This document shows, one piece after another, positions 20,937 to 33,020 of a DNA stretch of 64,000 nucleotides. The notes below the pieces were generated by a model, which was not told where the DNA came from, did not search any database, and saw only the letters and a program-made list of their open reading frames with translations. The position numbers were made by a program, and so were the translations under genes. The first letter of the stretch is position 1; each line of letters opens with the position of its first letter. The stretch is from Plumapathes pennacea (lineage: Eukaryota; Cnidaria; Anthozoa; Antipatharia; Myriopathidae), in contig OZ038464.1 in assembly GCA_964036295.1 (NCBI GenBank), positions 1 to 64,000 on the forward strand. Reading direction: 5' to 3'.

Positions 20937-23285
20937 CAAAGTTCTAAGCCATTCTATTGCTATATCTCACCAACGGATGACGATAGATCACGCAAATGTA
21001 TTGCAGAATGTCTTCTTATAGTCCCAGGAAGGTTTCCTGAAAGTTTCAAGAGTTTTCAATTTTTGGCCAAAATCGGCCAAAAACCCTGGGCTATAGCCTT
21101 ACGTTTTTGTCAAAATTCCAAGATTTTTCGACCTTCTCCGAATCGCATGAAACTTTCAGGAAATGTTGCTGGGACTATTCCGACGCGTTTTGCATAGTTT
21201 TTGTAAACTTTTAGGCCACGCGTCGTGAGAAATTAGAGCAAATCATTGTCTAATTAAAACGTCGCGCTTTTCAAAGTTCTAAGCCATTTGATTGCTATAT
21301 CTCACCAACGGATGACGATAGATCACGCAAATGTATTGCAGAATGTCTTCTTATAGTCCCAGGAAGGTTTCCTGAAAGTTTCAAGAGTTTTCAATTTTTG
21401 GCCAAAATCGGCCAAAAACCCTGGGCTATAGCCTTACGTTTTTGTCAAAATTCCAAGATTTTTCGACCTTCTCCGAATCGCATGAAACTTTCAGGAAATG
21501 TTGCTGGGACTATTCCGACGCGTTTTGCATAGTTTTTGTAAACTTTTAGGCCACGCGTCGTGAGAAATTAGAGCAAATCATCGTCTAATTAAAACGTCGC
21601 GCTTTTCAAAGTTCTAAGCCATTCTATTGCTATATCTCACCAACGGATGACGATAGATCACGCAAATGTATTGCAGAATGTCTTTTGATAGTCCCAGGAA
21701 GGTTTCCTGAAAGTTTCAAGAGTTTTCAATTTTTGGCCAAAATCGGCCAAAAACCCTGGGCTATAGCCTTACGTTTTTGTCAAAATTCCAAGATTTTTCG
21801 ACCGCCTCCGAATCGCATGAAACTTTCAGGAAATGTTGCTGGAACTATTCTGACGCGTTTTGCATAGTTTTTGTAAACTTTTAGGCCACGCGTCGTGAGA
21901 AATTACAGCAAATCATCGTCTAATTAAAACGTCGCGCTTTTCAAAGTTTGTAAGATAGTTTTATTGCTATATCTCACCAACGGATAACGATAGATCACGC
22001 AAATGTATTGCAGAATGTCTTCTTATAGTCCCAGGAAGGTTTCCTGAAAGTTTCAAGAGTTTTCAATTTTTGGCCAAAATCGGCCAAAAACCCTGGGCTA
22101 TAGCCTTACGTTTTTGTCAAAATTCCAAGATTTTTCGACCTTCTCCGAATCGCATGAAACTTTCAGGAAATGTTGCTGGGACTATTCCGACGCGTTTTGC
22201 ATAATTTTTGTAAACTTTTAGGCCACACATCGTGAGAAATTACAGCAAATCATCGTCTAATTAAAACGTCGCGCTTTTCAAAGTTCTAAGCCATTCTATT
22301 GCTATATCTCACCAACGGATGACGATAGATCACGCAAATGTATTGCAGAATGTCTTTTGATAGTCCCAGGAAGATTTCCTGAAAGTTTCAAGAGTTTTCA
22401 ATTTTTGGCCAAAATCGGCCAAAAACCCTGGGCTATAGCCTTACGTTTTTGTCAAAATTCCAAGATTTTTCGACCTTCTCCGAATCGCATGAAACTTTCA
22501 GGAAATGTTGCTGGGACTATTCGGACGCGTTTTGCATAGTTTTTGTAAACTTTTAGGCCACGCGTCGTGAGAAATTACAGCAAATCATCGTCTAATTAAA
22601 ACGTCGCGCTTTTCAAAGTTCTAAGCCATTCTATTGCTATATCTCACCAACGGATGACGATAGATCACGCAAATGTATTGCAGAATGTCTTTTGATAGTC
22701 CCAGGAAGGTTTCCTGAAAGTTTCAAGAGTTTTCAATTTTTGGCCAAAATCGGCCAAAAACCCTGGGCTATAGCCTTACGTTTTTGTCAAAATTCCAAGA
22801 TTTTTCGACCTTCTCCGAATCGCATGAAACTTTCAGGAAATGTTGCTGGGACTATTCCGACGCGTTTTGCATAATTTTTGTAAACTTTTAGGCCACGCGT
22901 CGTGAGAAATTACAGCAAATCATCGTCTAATTAAAACGTCGCGCTTTTCAAAGTTTGTAAGATAGTTTTATTGCTATATCTCACCGACGGATGACGATAG
23001 ATCACGCAAATGTATTGCAGAATGTCTTCTTATAGTCCCAGGAAGGTTTCCTGAAAGTTTCAAGAGTTTTCAATTTTTGGCCAAAATCGGCCAAAAACCC
23101 TGGGCTATAGCCTTACGTTTTTGTCAAAATTCCAAGATTTTTCGACCTTCTCCGAATCGCATGAAACTTTCAGGAAATGTTGCTGGGACTATTCCGACGC
23201 GTTTTGCATACTTTTTGTAAACTTTTAGGCCACGCGTCAAGAGAAATTACAGCAAATCATTGTCTAATTAAAACGTCGCGCTTTT
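20937..23285. repeat. Eight-monomer higher-order unit, copy 3 (+5,035 bp from copy 2)
   Basis: 20937, 21272, 21607, 21942 (B, GGATAACG), 22279, 22614 and 22949 (B, CACCGACGG) match 15902-17914 at +5,035 bp. Copy 3 has the ordinary TATATCTCACC where copies 1 and 2 have TATATCTAACC, so copies 1 and 2 share a later common ancestor or copy 3 was converted. It leaves the pattern in 22949, whose tail is GCATAC...CGTCAAGAG. Confidence 0.85.
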
Positions 23286-24292
23286 CAAAGTTCTAAGCCA
23301 TTTTACTGCTATATCTCACCAACGGATGATGATAGATCACGCAAATGTATTGCAGAATGTCTTCTTATAGTGCCGGGAAGGTTTCCTGAAAGTTTCAAGA
23401 GTTTTCAATTTTTGGCCAAAATCGGCCAAAAACCCTGGGCTATAGCCTTACGTTTTTGTCAAAATTCCAAGATTTTTCGACCGCCTCCGAATCGCATGAA
23501 ACTTTCAGGAAATGTTGCTGGAACTATTCTGACGCGTTTTGCATAGTTTTTGTAAACTTTTAGGCCACGCGTCGTGAGAAATTACAGCAAATCATCGTCT
23601 AATTAAAACGTCGCGCTTTTCAAAGTTTGTAAGATAGTTTTATTGCTATATCTCACCAACGGATGACGATAGATCACGCAAATGTATTGCAGAATGTCTT
23701 CTTATAGTCCCAGGAAGGTTTCCTGAAAGTTTCAAGAGTTTTCAATTTTTGGCCAAAATCGGCCAAAAACCCTGGGCTATAGCCTTACGTTTTTGTCAAA
23801 ATTCCAAGATTTTTCGACCTTCTCCGAATCGCATGAAACTTTCAGGAAATGTTGCTGGGACTATTCCGACGCGTTTTGCATACATTTTGTAAACTTTTAG
23901 GCCACGCGTCGTGAGAAATTAGAGCAAATCATCGTCTAATTAAAACGTCGCGCTTTTCAAAGTTCTAAGCCATTTTATTGCTATATCTCACCAACGGATG
24001 ATGATAGATCACGCAAATGTATTGCAGAATGTCTTCTTATAGTGCCGGGAAGGTTTCCTGAAAGTTTCAAGAGTTTTCAATTTTTGGCCAAAATCGGCCA
24101 AAAACCCTGGGCTATAGCCTTACGTTTTTGTCAAAATTCCAAGATTTTTCGACCTCCTCCGAATCGCATGAAACTTTCAGGAAATGTTGCTGGGACTATT
24201 CCGACGCGTTTTGCATAGTTTTTGTAAACTTTTAGGCCACGCGTCGTGAGAAATTACAGCAAATCATCGTCTAATTAAAACGTCGCGCTTTT
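23286..24292. repeat. Three-monomer segment, later copied at +6,377 bp
   Basis: 23286 (TTTTACTG, GATGATG, GTGCCGGG, CCGCCTCC, GGAACTATTCTG), 23621 (B, with a private GCATACATTTTG) and 23958 (TTTTATTG, GATGATG, GTGCCGGG, CCTCCTCC). The same three subtypes occur at 29663, 29998 and 30335. CATTGTC just before 23286 is likewise present just before 29663. Confidence 0.8.
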
Positions 24293-26641
24293 CAAAGTTC
24301 TAAGCCATTCTATTGCTATATCTCACCAACGGATGACGATAGATCACGCATATGTATTGCAGAATGTCTTTTGATAGTCCCAGGAAGATTTCCTGAAAGT
24401 TTCAAGAGTTTTCAATTTTTGGCCAAAATCGGCCAAAAACCCTGGGCTATAGCCTTACGTTTTTGTCAAAATTCCAAGATTTTTCGACCTTCTCCGAATC
24501 GCATGAAACTTTCAGGAAATGTTGCTGGGACTATTCCGACGCGTTTTGCATAGTTTTTGTAAACTTTTAGGCCACGCGTCGTGAGAAATTACAGCAAATC
24601 ATCGTCTAATTAAAACGTCGCGCTTCTCAAAGTTTGTAAGATAGTTTTATTGCTATATCTCACCAACGGATGACGATAGATCACGCAAATGTATTGCAGA
24701 ATGTCTTCTTATAGTGCCGGGAAGGTCTCCTGAAAGTTTCAAGAGTTTTCAATTTTTGGCCAAAATCGGCCAAAAACCCTGGGCTATAGCCTTACGTTTT
24801 TGTCAAAATTCCAAGATTTTTCGACCTTCTCCGAATCGCATGAAACTTTCAGGAAATGTTGCTGGGACTATTCCGACGCGTTTTGCATAATTTTTGTAAA
24901 CTTTTAGGCCACACATCGTGAGAAATTACAGCAAATCATCGTCTAATTAAAACGTCGCGCTTTTCAAAGTTCTAAGCCATTCTATTGCTATATCTCACCA
25001 ACGGATGACGATAGATCACGCAAATGTATTGCAGAATGTCTTTTGATAGTCCCAGGAAGATTTCCTGAAAGTTTCAAGAGTTTTCAATTTTTGGCCAAAA
25101 TCGGCAAAAAACCCTGGGCTATAGCCTTACGTTTTTGTCAAAATTCCAAGATTTTTCGACCTTCTCCGAATCGCATGAAACTTTCAGGAAATGTTGCTGG
25201 GACTATTCCGACGCGTTTTGCATAGTTTTTGTAAACTTTTAGGCCACGCGTCGTGAGAAATTAGAGCAAATCATCGTCTAAATAAAACGTCGCGCTTCTC
25301 AAAGTTTGTAAGATAGTTTTATTGCTATATCTCACCAACGGATGACGATAGATCACGCAAATGTATTGCAGAATGTCTTCTTATAGTCCCAGGAAGGTTT
25401 CCTGAAAGTTTCAAGAGTTTTCAATTTTTGGCCAAAATCGGCCAAAAACCCTGGGCTATAGCCTTACGTTTTTGTCAAAATTCCAAGATTTTTCGACCTT
25501 CTCCGAATCGCATGAAACTTTCAGGAAATGTTGCTGGGACTATTCCGACGCGTTTTGCATAGTTTTTGTAAACTTTTAGGCCACGCGTCAAGAGAAATTA
25601 CAGCAAATCATCGTCTAATTAAAACGTCGCGCTTTTCAAAGTTCTAAGCCATTTTACTGCTATATCTCACCAACGGATGATGATAGATCACGCAAATGTA
25701 TTGGAGAATGTCTTCTTATAGTGCCGGGAAGGTTTCCTGAAAGTTTCAAGAGTTTTCAATTTTTGGCCAAAATCGGCCAAAAACCCTGGGCTATAGCCTT
25801 ACGTTTTTGTCAAAATTCCAAGATTTTTCGACCTCCTCCGAATCGCATGAAACTTTCAGGAAATGTTGCTGGGACTATTCCGACGCGTTTTGCATAATTT
25901 TTGTAAACTTTTAGGCCACACATCGTGAGAAATTACAGCAAGTCATCGTCTAATTAAAACGTTGCGCTTTTCAAAGTTCTAAGCCATTCTATTGCTATAT
26001 CTCACCAACGGATGACGATAGATCACGCAAATGTATTGCAGAATGTCTTCTTATAGTCCCAGGAAGGTTTCCTGAAAGTTTCAAGAGTTTTCAATTTTTG
26101 GCCAAAATCGGCCAAAAACCCTGGGCTATAGCCTTACGTTTTTGTCAAAATTCCAAGATTTTTCGACCTTCTCCGAATCGCATGAAACTTTCAGGAAATG
26201 TTGCTGGGACTATTCCGACGCGTTTTGCATAGTTTTTGTAAACTTTTAGGCCACGCGTCGTGAGAAATTAGAGCAAATCATCGTCTAATTAAAACGTCGC
26301 GCTTTTCAAAGTTCTAAGCCATTCTATTGCTATATCTCACCAACGGATGACGATAGATCACGCAAATGTATTGCAGAATGTCTTCTTATAGTCCCAGGAA
26401 GGTTTCCTGAAAGTTTCAAGAGTTTTCAATTTTTGGCCAAAATCGGCCAAAAACCCTGGGCTATAGCCTTACGTTTTTGTCAAAATTCCAAGATTTTTCG
26501 ACCTCCTCCGAATCGCATGAAACTTTCAGGAAATGTTGCTGGGACTATTCCGACGCGTTTTGCATAGTTTTTGTAAACTTTTAGGCCACGCGTCGTGAGA
26601 AATTACAGCAAATCATCGTCTAATTAAAACGTCGCGCTTTT
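24293..26641. repeat. Seven-monomer higher-order unit, copy 1 (2,349 bp)
   Basis: Order: 24293 (GCATATG, CTTTTGATAG, GAAGATTTCC), 24628 (B, GTGCCGGG, GGTCTCC, then CACACATCG), 24965 (GGCAAAAAA), 25300 (B), 25637 (TTTTACTG, TATTGGAG), 25972 (A) and 26307 (A). The unit starts again at 26642. GCATATG creates a CATATG site that marks one monomer per unit. Confidence 0.88.
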
Positions 26642-28990
26642 CAAAGTTCTAAGCCATTCTATTGCTATATCTCACCAACGGATGACGATAGATCACGCAT
26701 ATGTATTGCAGAATGTCTTTTGATAGTCCCAGGAAGATTTCCTGAAAGTTTCAAGAGTTTTCAATTTTTGGCCAAAATCGGCCAAAAACCCTGGGCTATA
26801 GCCTTACGTTTTTGTCAAAATTCCAAGATTTTTCGACCTTCTCCGAATCGCATGAAACTTTCAGGAAATGTTGCTGGGACTATTCCGACGCGTTTTGCAT
26901 AGTTTTTGTAAACTTTTAGGCCACGCGTCGTGAGAAATTACAGCAAATCATCGTCTAATTAAAACGTCGCGCTTCTCAAAGTTTGTAAGATAGTTTTATT
27001 GCTATATCTCACCAACGGATGACGATAGATCACGCAAATGTATTGCAGAATGTCTTCTTATAGTGCCGGGAAGGTCTCCTGAAAGTTTCAAGAGTTTTCA
27101 ATTTTTGGCCAAAATCGGCCAAAAACCCTGGGCTATAGCCTTACGTTTTTGTCAAAATTCCAAGATTTTTCGACCTCCTCCGAATCGCATGAAACTTTCA
27201 GGAAATGTTGCTGGGACTATTCCGACGCGTTTTGCATAATTTTTGTAAACTTTTAGGCCACACATCGTGAGAAATTACAGCAAATCATCGTCTAATTAAA
27301 ACGTCGCGCTTTTCAAAGTTCTAAGCCATTCTATTGCTATATCTCACCAACGGATGACGATAGATCACGCAAATGTATTGCAGAATGTCTTTTGATAGTC
27401 CCAGGAAGATTTCCTGAAAGTTTCAAGAGTTTTCAATTTTTGGCCAAAATCGGCAAAAAACCCTGGGCTATAGCCTTACGTTTTTGTCAAAATTCCAAGA
27501 TTTTTCGACCTTCTCCGAATCGCATGAAACTTTCAGGAAATGTTGCTGGGACTATTCCGACGCGTTTTGCATAGTTTTTGTAAACTTTTAGGCCACGCGT
27601 CGTGAGAAATTACAGCAAATCATCGTCTAATTAAAACGTCGCGCTTCTCAAAGTTTGTAAGATAGTTTTATTGCTATATCTCACCAACGGATGACGATAG
27701 ATCACGCAAATGTATTGCAGAATGTCTTCTTATAGTCCCAGGAAGGTTTCCTGAAAGTTTCAAGAGTTTTCAATTTTTGGCCAAAATCGGCCAAAAACCC
27801 TGGGCTATAGCCTTACGTTTTTGTCAAAATTCCAAGATTTTTCGACCTTCTCCGAATCGCATGAAACTTTCAGGAAATGTTGCTGGGACTATTCCGACGC
27901 GTTTTGCATAGTTTTTGTAAACTTTTAGGCCACGCGTCAAGAGAAATTACAGCAAATCATCGTCTAATTAAAACGTCGCGCTTTTCAAAGTTCTAAGCCA
28001 TTTTACTGCTATATCTCACCAACGGATGATGATAGATCACGCAAATGTATTGCAGAATGTCTTCTTACAATGCCGGGAAGGTTTCCTGAAAGTTTCAAGA
28101 GTTTTCAATTTTTGGCCAAAATCGGCCAAAAACCCTGGGCTATAGCCTTACGTTTTTGTCAAAATTCCAAGATTTTTCGACCTCCTCCGAATCGCATGAA
28201 ACTTTCAGGAAATGTTGCTGGGACTATTCCGACGCGTTTTGCATAATTTTTGTAAACTTTTAGGCCACACATCGTGAGAAATTACAGCAAGTCATCGTCT
28301 AATTAAAACGTTGCGCTTTTCAAAGTTCTAAGCCATTCTATTGCTATATCTCACCAACGGATGACGATAGATCACGCAAATGTATTGCAGAATGTCTTCT
28401 TATAGTCCCAGGAAGGTTTCCTGAAAGTTTCAAGAGTTTTCAATTTTTGGCCAAAATCGGCCAAAAACCCTGGGCTATAGCCTTACGTTTTTGTCAAAAT
28501 TCCAAGATTTTTCGACCTTCTCCGAATCGCATGAAACTTTCAGGAAATGTTGCTGGGACTATTCCGACGCGTTTTGCATAGTTTTTGTAAACTTTTAGGC
28601 CACGCGTCGTGAGAAATTAGAGCAAATCATCGTCTAATTAAAACGTCGCGCTTTTCAAAGTTCTAAGCCATTCTATTGCTATATCTCACCAACGGATGAC
28701 GATAGATCACGCAAATGTATTGCAGAATGTCTTCTTATAGTCCCAGGAAGGTTTCCTGAAAGTTTCAAGAGTTTTCAATTTTTGGCCAAAATCGGCCAAA
28801 AACCCTGGGCTATAGCCTTACGTTTTTGTCAAAATTCCAAGATTTTTCGACCTTCTCCGAATCGCATGAAACTTTCAGGAAATGTTGCTGGGACTATTCG
28901 GACGCGTTTTGCATAGTTTTTGTAAACTTTTAGGCCACGCGTCGTGAGAAATTACAGCAAATCATCGTCTAATTAAAACGTCGCGCTTTT
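26642..28990. repeat. Seven-monomer higher-order unit, copy 2 (2,349 bp)
   Basis: 26642 (GCATATG), 26977 (B, GGTCTCC), 27314 (GGCAAAAAA), 27649 (B), 27986 (TTTTACTG), 28321 and 28656, each 2,349 bp after its counterpart. Copy 2 differs by TTACAATGCC at about 28066 and TATTGCAG in place of TATTGGAG. The last monomer (28656) switches to a TTCGGAC tail and is a hybrid leading into a copy of the 22.4-kb region. Confidence 0.85.
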
Positions 28991-31400
28991 CAAAGTTCTA
29001 AGCCATTCTATTGCTATATCTCACCAACGGATGACGATAGATCACGCAAATGTATTGCAGAATGTCTTTTGATAGTCCCAGGAAGGTTTCCTGAAAGTTT
29101 CAAGAGTTTTCAATTTTTGGCCAAAATCGGCCAAAAACCCTGGGCTATAGCCTTACGTTTTTGTCAAAATTCCAAGATTTTTCGACCTTCTCCGAATCGC
29201 ATGAAACTTTCAGGAAATGTTGCTGGGACTATTCCGACGCGTTTTGCATAATTTTTGTAAACTTTTAGGCCACGCGTCGTGAGAAATTACAGCAAATCAT
29301 CGTCTAATTAAAACGTCGCGCTTTTCAAAGTTTGTAAGATAGTTTTATTGCTATATCTCACCGACGGATGACGATAGATCACGCAAATGTATTGCAGAAT
29401 GTCTTCTTATAGTCCCAGGAAGGTTTCCTGAAAGTTTCAAGAGTTTTCAATTTTTGGCCAAAATCGGCCAAAAACCCTGGGCTATAGCCTTACGTTTTTG
29501 TCAAAATTCCAAGATTTTTCGACCTTCTCCGAATCGCATGAAACTTTCAGGAAATGTTGCTGGGACTATTCCGACGCGTTTTGCATACTTTTTGTAAACT
29601 TTTAGGCCACGCGTCAAGAGAAATTACAGCAAATCATTGTCTAATTAAAACGTCGCGCTTTTCAAAGTTCTAAGCCATTTTACTGCTATATCTCACCAAC
29701 GGATGATGATAGATCACGCAAATGTATTGCAGAATGTCTTCTTATAGTGCCGGGAAGGTTTCCTGAAAGTTTCAAGAGTTTTCAATTTTTGGCCAAAATC
29801 GGCCAAAAACCCTGGGCTATAGCCTTACGTTTTTGTCAAAATTCCAAGATTTTTCGACCGCCTCCGAATCGCATGAAACTTTCAGGAAATGTTGCTGGAA
29901 CTATTCTGACGCGTTTTGCATAGTTTTTGTAAACTTTTAGGCCACGCGTCGTGAGAAATTACAGCAAATCATCGTCTAATTAAAACGTCGCGCTTTTCAA
30001 AGTTTGTAAGATAGTTTTATTGCTATATCTCACCAACGGATGACGATAGATCACGCAAATGTATTGCAGAATGTCTTCTTATAGTCCCAGGAAGGTTTCC
30101 TGAAAGTTTCAAGAGTTTTCAATTTTTGGCCAAAATCGGCCAAAAACCCTGGGCTATAGCCTTACGTTTTTGTCAAAATTCCAAGATTTTTCGACCTTCT
30201 CCGAATCGCATGAAACTTTCAGGAAATGTTGCTGGGACTATTCCGACGCGTTTTGCATACTTTTTGTAAACTTTTAGGCCACGCGTCGTGAGAAATTAGA
30301 GCAAATCATCGTCTAATTAAAACGTCGCGCTTTTCAAAGTTCTAAGCCATTTTATTGCTATATCTCACCAACGGATGATGATAGATCACGCAAATGTATT
30401 GCAGAATGTCTTCTTATAGTGCCGGGAAGGTTTCCTGAAAGTTTCAAGAGTTTTCAATTTTTGGCCAAAATCGGCCAAAAACCCTGGGCTATAGCCTTAC
30501 GTTTTTGTCAAAATTCCAAGATTTTTCGACCTCCTCCGAATCGCATGAAACTTTCAGGAAATGTTGCTGGGACTATTCCGACGCGTTTTGCATAGTTTTT
30601 GTAAACTTTTAGGCCACGCGTCGTGAGAAATTACAGCAAATCATCGTCTAATTAAAACGTCGCGCTTTTCAAAGTTCTAAGCCATTCTATTGCTATATCT
30701 CACCAACGGATGACGATAGATCACGCATATGTATTGCAGAATGTCTTTTGATAGTCCCAGGAAGATTTCCTGAAAGTTTCAAGAGTTTTCAATTTTTGGC
30801 CAAAATCGGCCAAAAACCCTGGGCTATAGCCTTACGTTTTTGTCAAAATTCCAAGATTTTTCGACCTTCTCCGAATCGCATGAAACTTTCAGGAAATGTT
30901 GCTGGGACTATTCCGACGCGTTTTGCATAGTTTTTGTAAACTTTTAGGCCACGCGTCGTGAGAAATTACAGCAAATCATCGTCTAATTAAAACGTCGCGC
31001 TTCTCAAAGTTTGTAAGATAGTTTTATTGCTATATCTCACCAACGGATGACGATAGATCACGCAAATGTATTGCAGAATGTCTTCTTATAGTGCCGGGAA
31101 GGTCTCCTGAAAGTTTCAAGAGTTTTCAATTTTTGGCCAAAATCGGCCAAAAACCCTGGGCTATAGCCTTACGTTTTTGTCAAAATTCCAAGATTTTTCG
31201 ACCTTCTCCGAATCGCATGAAACTTTCAGGAAATGTTGCTGGGACTATTCCGACGCGTTTTGCATAATTTTTGTAAACTTTTAGGCCACACATCGTGAGA
31301 AATTACAGCAAATCATCGTCTAATTAAAACGTCGCGCTTTTCAAAGTTCTAAGCCATTCTATTGCTATATCTCACCAACGGATGACGATAGATCACGCAA
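28800..31400. repeat. Copy of about 22.4-25.0 kb at +6,377 bp
   Basis: From the TTCGGAC tail in monomer 28656, the series 28991 (CTTTTGATAG), 29326 (B, CACCGACGG, GCATAC), 29663 (CCGCCTCC), 29998 (B), 30335, 30670 (GCATATG) and 31005 (B, GGTCTCC) follows 22614-24628. It ends within monomer 31342, which starts like the A copy at 24965 but finishes with CCGCCTCC and GGAACTATTCTG. Boundaries are placed only to within a monomer. Confidence 0.8.
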
Positions 31401-33020
31401 ATGTATTGCAGAATGTCTTCTTATAGTGCCGGGAAGGTTTCCTGAAAGTTTCAAGAGTTTTCAATTTTTGGCCAAAATCGGCCAAAAACCCTGGGCTATA
31501 GCCTTACGTTTTTGTCAAAATTCCAAGATTTTTCGACCGCCTCCGAATCGCATGAAACTTTCAGGAAATGTTGCTGGAACTATTCTGACGCGTTTTGCAT
31601 AGTTTTTGTAAACTTTTAGGCCACGCGTCGTGAGAAATTACAGCAAATCATCGTCTAATTAAAACGTCGCGCTTTTCAAAGTTTGTAAGATAGTTTTATT
31701 GCTATATCTCACCAACGGATGACGATAGATCACGCAAATGTATTGCAGAATGTCTTCTTATAGTCCCAGGAAGGTTTCCTGAAAGTTTCAAGAGTTTTCA
31801 ATTTTTGGCCAAAATCGGCCAAAAACCCTGGGCTATAGCCTTACGTTTTTGTCAAAATTCCAAGATTTTTCGACCTTCTCCGAATCGCATGAAACTTTCA
31901 GGAAATGTTGCTGGGACTATTCCGACGCGTTTTGCATACTTTTTGTAAACTTTTAGGCCACGCGTCGTGAGAAATTAGAGCAAATCATCGTCTAATTAAA
32001 ACGTCGCGCTTTTCAAAGTTCTAAGCCATTTTATTGCTATATCTCACCAACGGATGATGATAGATCACGCAAATGTATTGCAGAATGTCTTCTTATAGTG
32101 CCGGGAAGGTTTCCTGAAAGTTTCAAGAGTTTTCAATTTTTGGCCAAAATCGGCCAAAAACCCTGGGCTATAGCCTTACGTTTTTGTCAAAATTCCAAGA
32201 TTTTTCGACCTCCTCCGAATCGCATGAAACTTTCAGGAAATGTTGCTGGGACTATTCCGACGCGTTTTGCATAGTTTTTGTAAACTTTTAGGCCACGCGT
32301 CGTGAGAAATTACAGCAAATCATCGTCTAATTAAAACGTCGCGCTTTTCAAAGTTCTAAGCCATTCTATTGCTATATCTCACCAACGGATGACGATAGAT
32401 CACGCATATGTATTGCAGAATGTCTTTTGATAGTCCCAGGAAGATTTCCTGAAAGTTTCAAGAGTTTTCAATTTTTGGCCAAAATCGGCCAAAAACCCTG
32501 GGCTATAGCCTTACGTTTTTGTCAAAATTCCAAGATTTTTCGACCTTCTCCGAATCGCATGAAACTTTCAGGAAATGTTGCTGGGACTATTCCGACGCGT
32601 TTTGCATAGTTTTTGTAAACTTTTAGGCCACGCGTCGTGAGAAATTACAGCAAATCATCGTCTAATTAAAACGTCGCGCTTCTCAAAGTTTGTAAGATAG
32701 TTTTATTGCTATATCTCACCAACGGATGACGATAGATCACGCAAATGTATTGCAGAATGTCTTCTTATAGTGCCGGGAAGGTCTCCTGAAAGTTTCAAGA
32801 GTTTTCAATTTTTGGCCAAAATCGGCCAAAAACCCTGGGCTATAGCCTTACGTTTTTGTCAAAATTCCAAGATTTTTCGACCTTCTCCGAATCGCATGAA
32901 ACTTTCAGGAAATGTTGCTGGGACTATTCCGACGCGTTTTGCATAATTTTTGTAAACTTTTAGGCCACACATCGTGAGAAATTACAGCAAATCATCGTCT
33001 AATTAAAACGTCGCGCTTTT
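31342..33020. repeat. Five-monomer tandem duplication (1,679 bp)
   Basis: 31342 (tail), 31677 (B), 32014, 32349 (GCATATG) and 32684 (B, GGTCTCC) repeat 29663 (tail) to 31005 at +1,679 bp. After it, 33021 (CTTTTGATAG, GGCAAAAAA) resumes the order seen at 24965, now at +8,056 bp, which is 6,377 plus 1,679. So a five-mer was inserted by one unequal exchange whose junction lies in monomer 31342. Confidence 0.87.
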
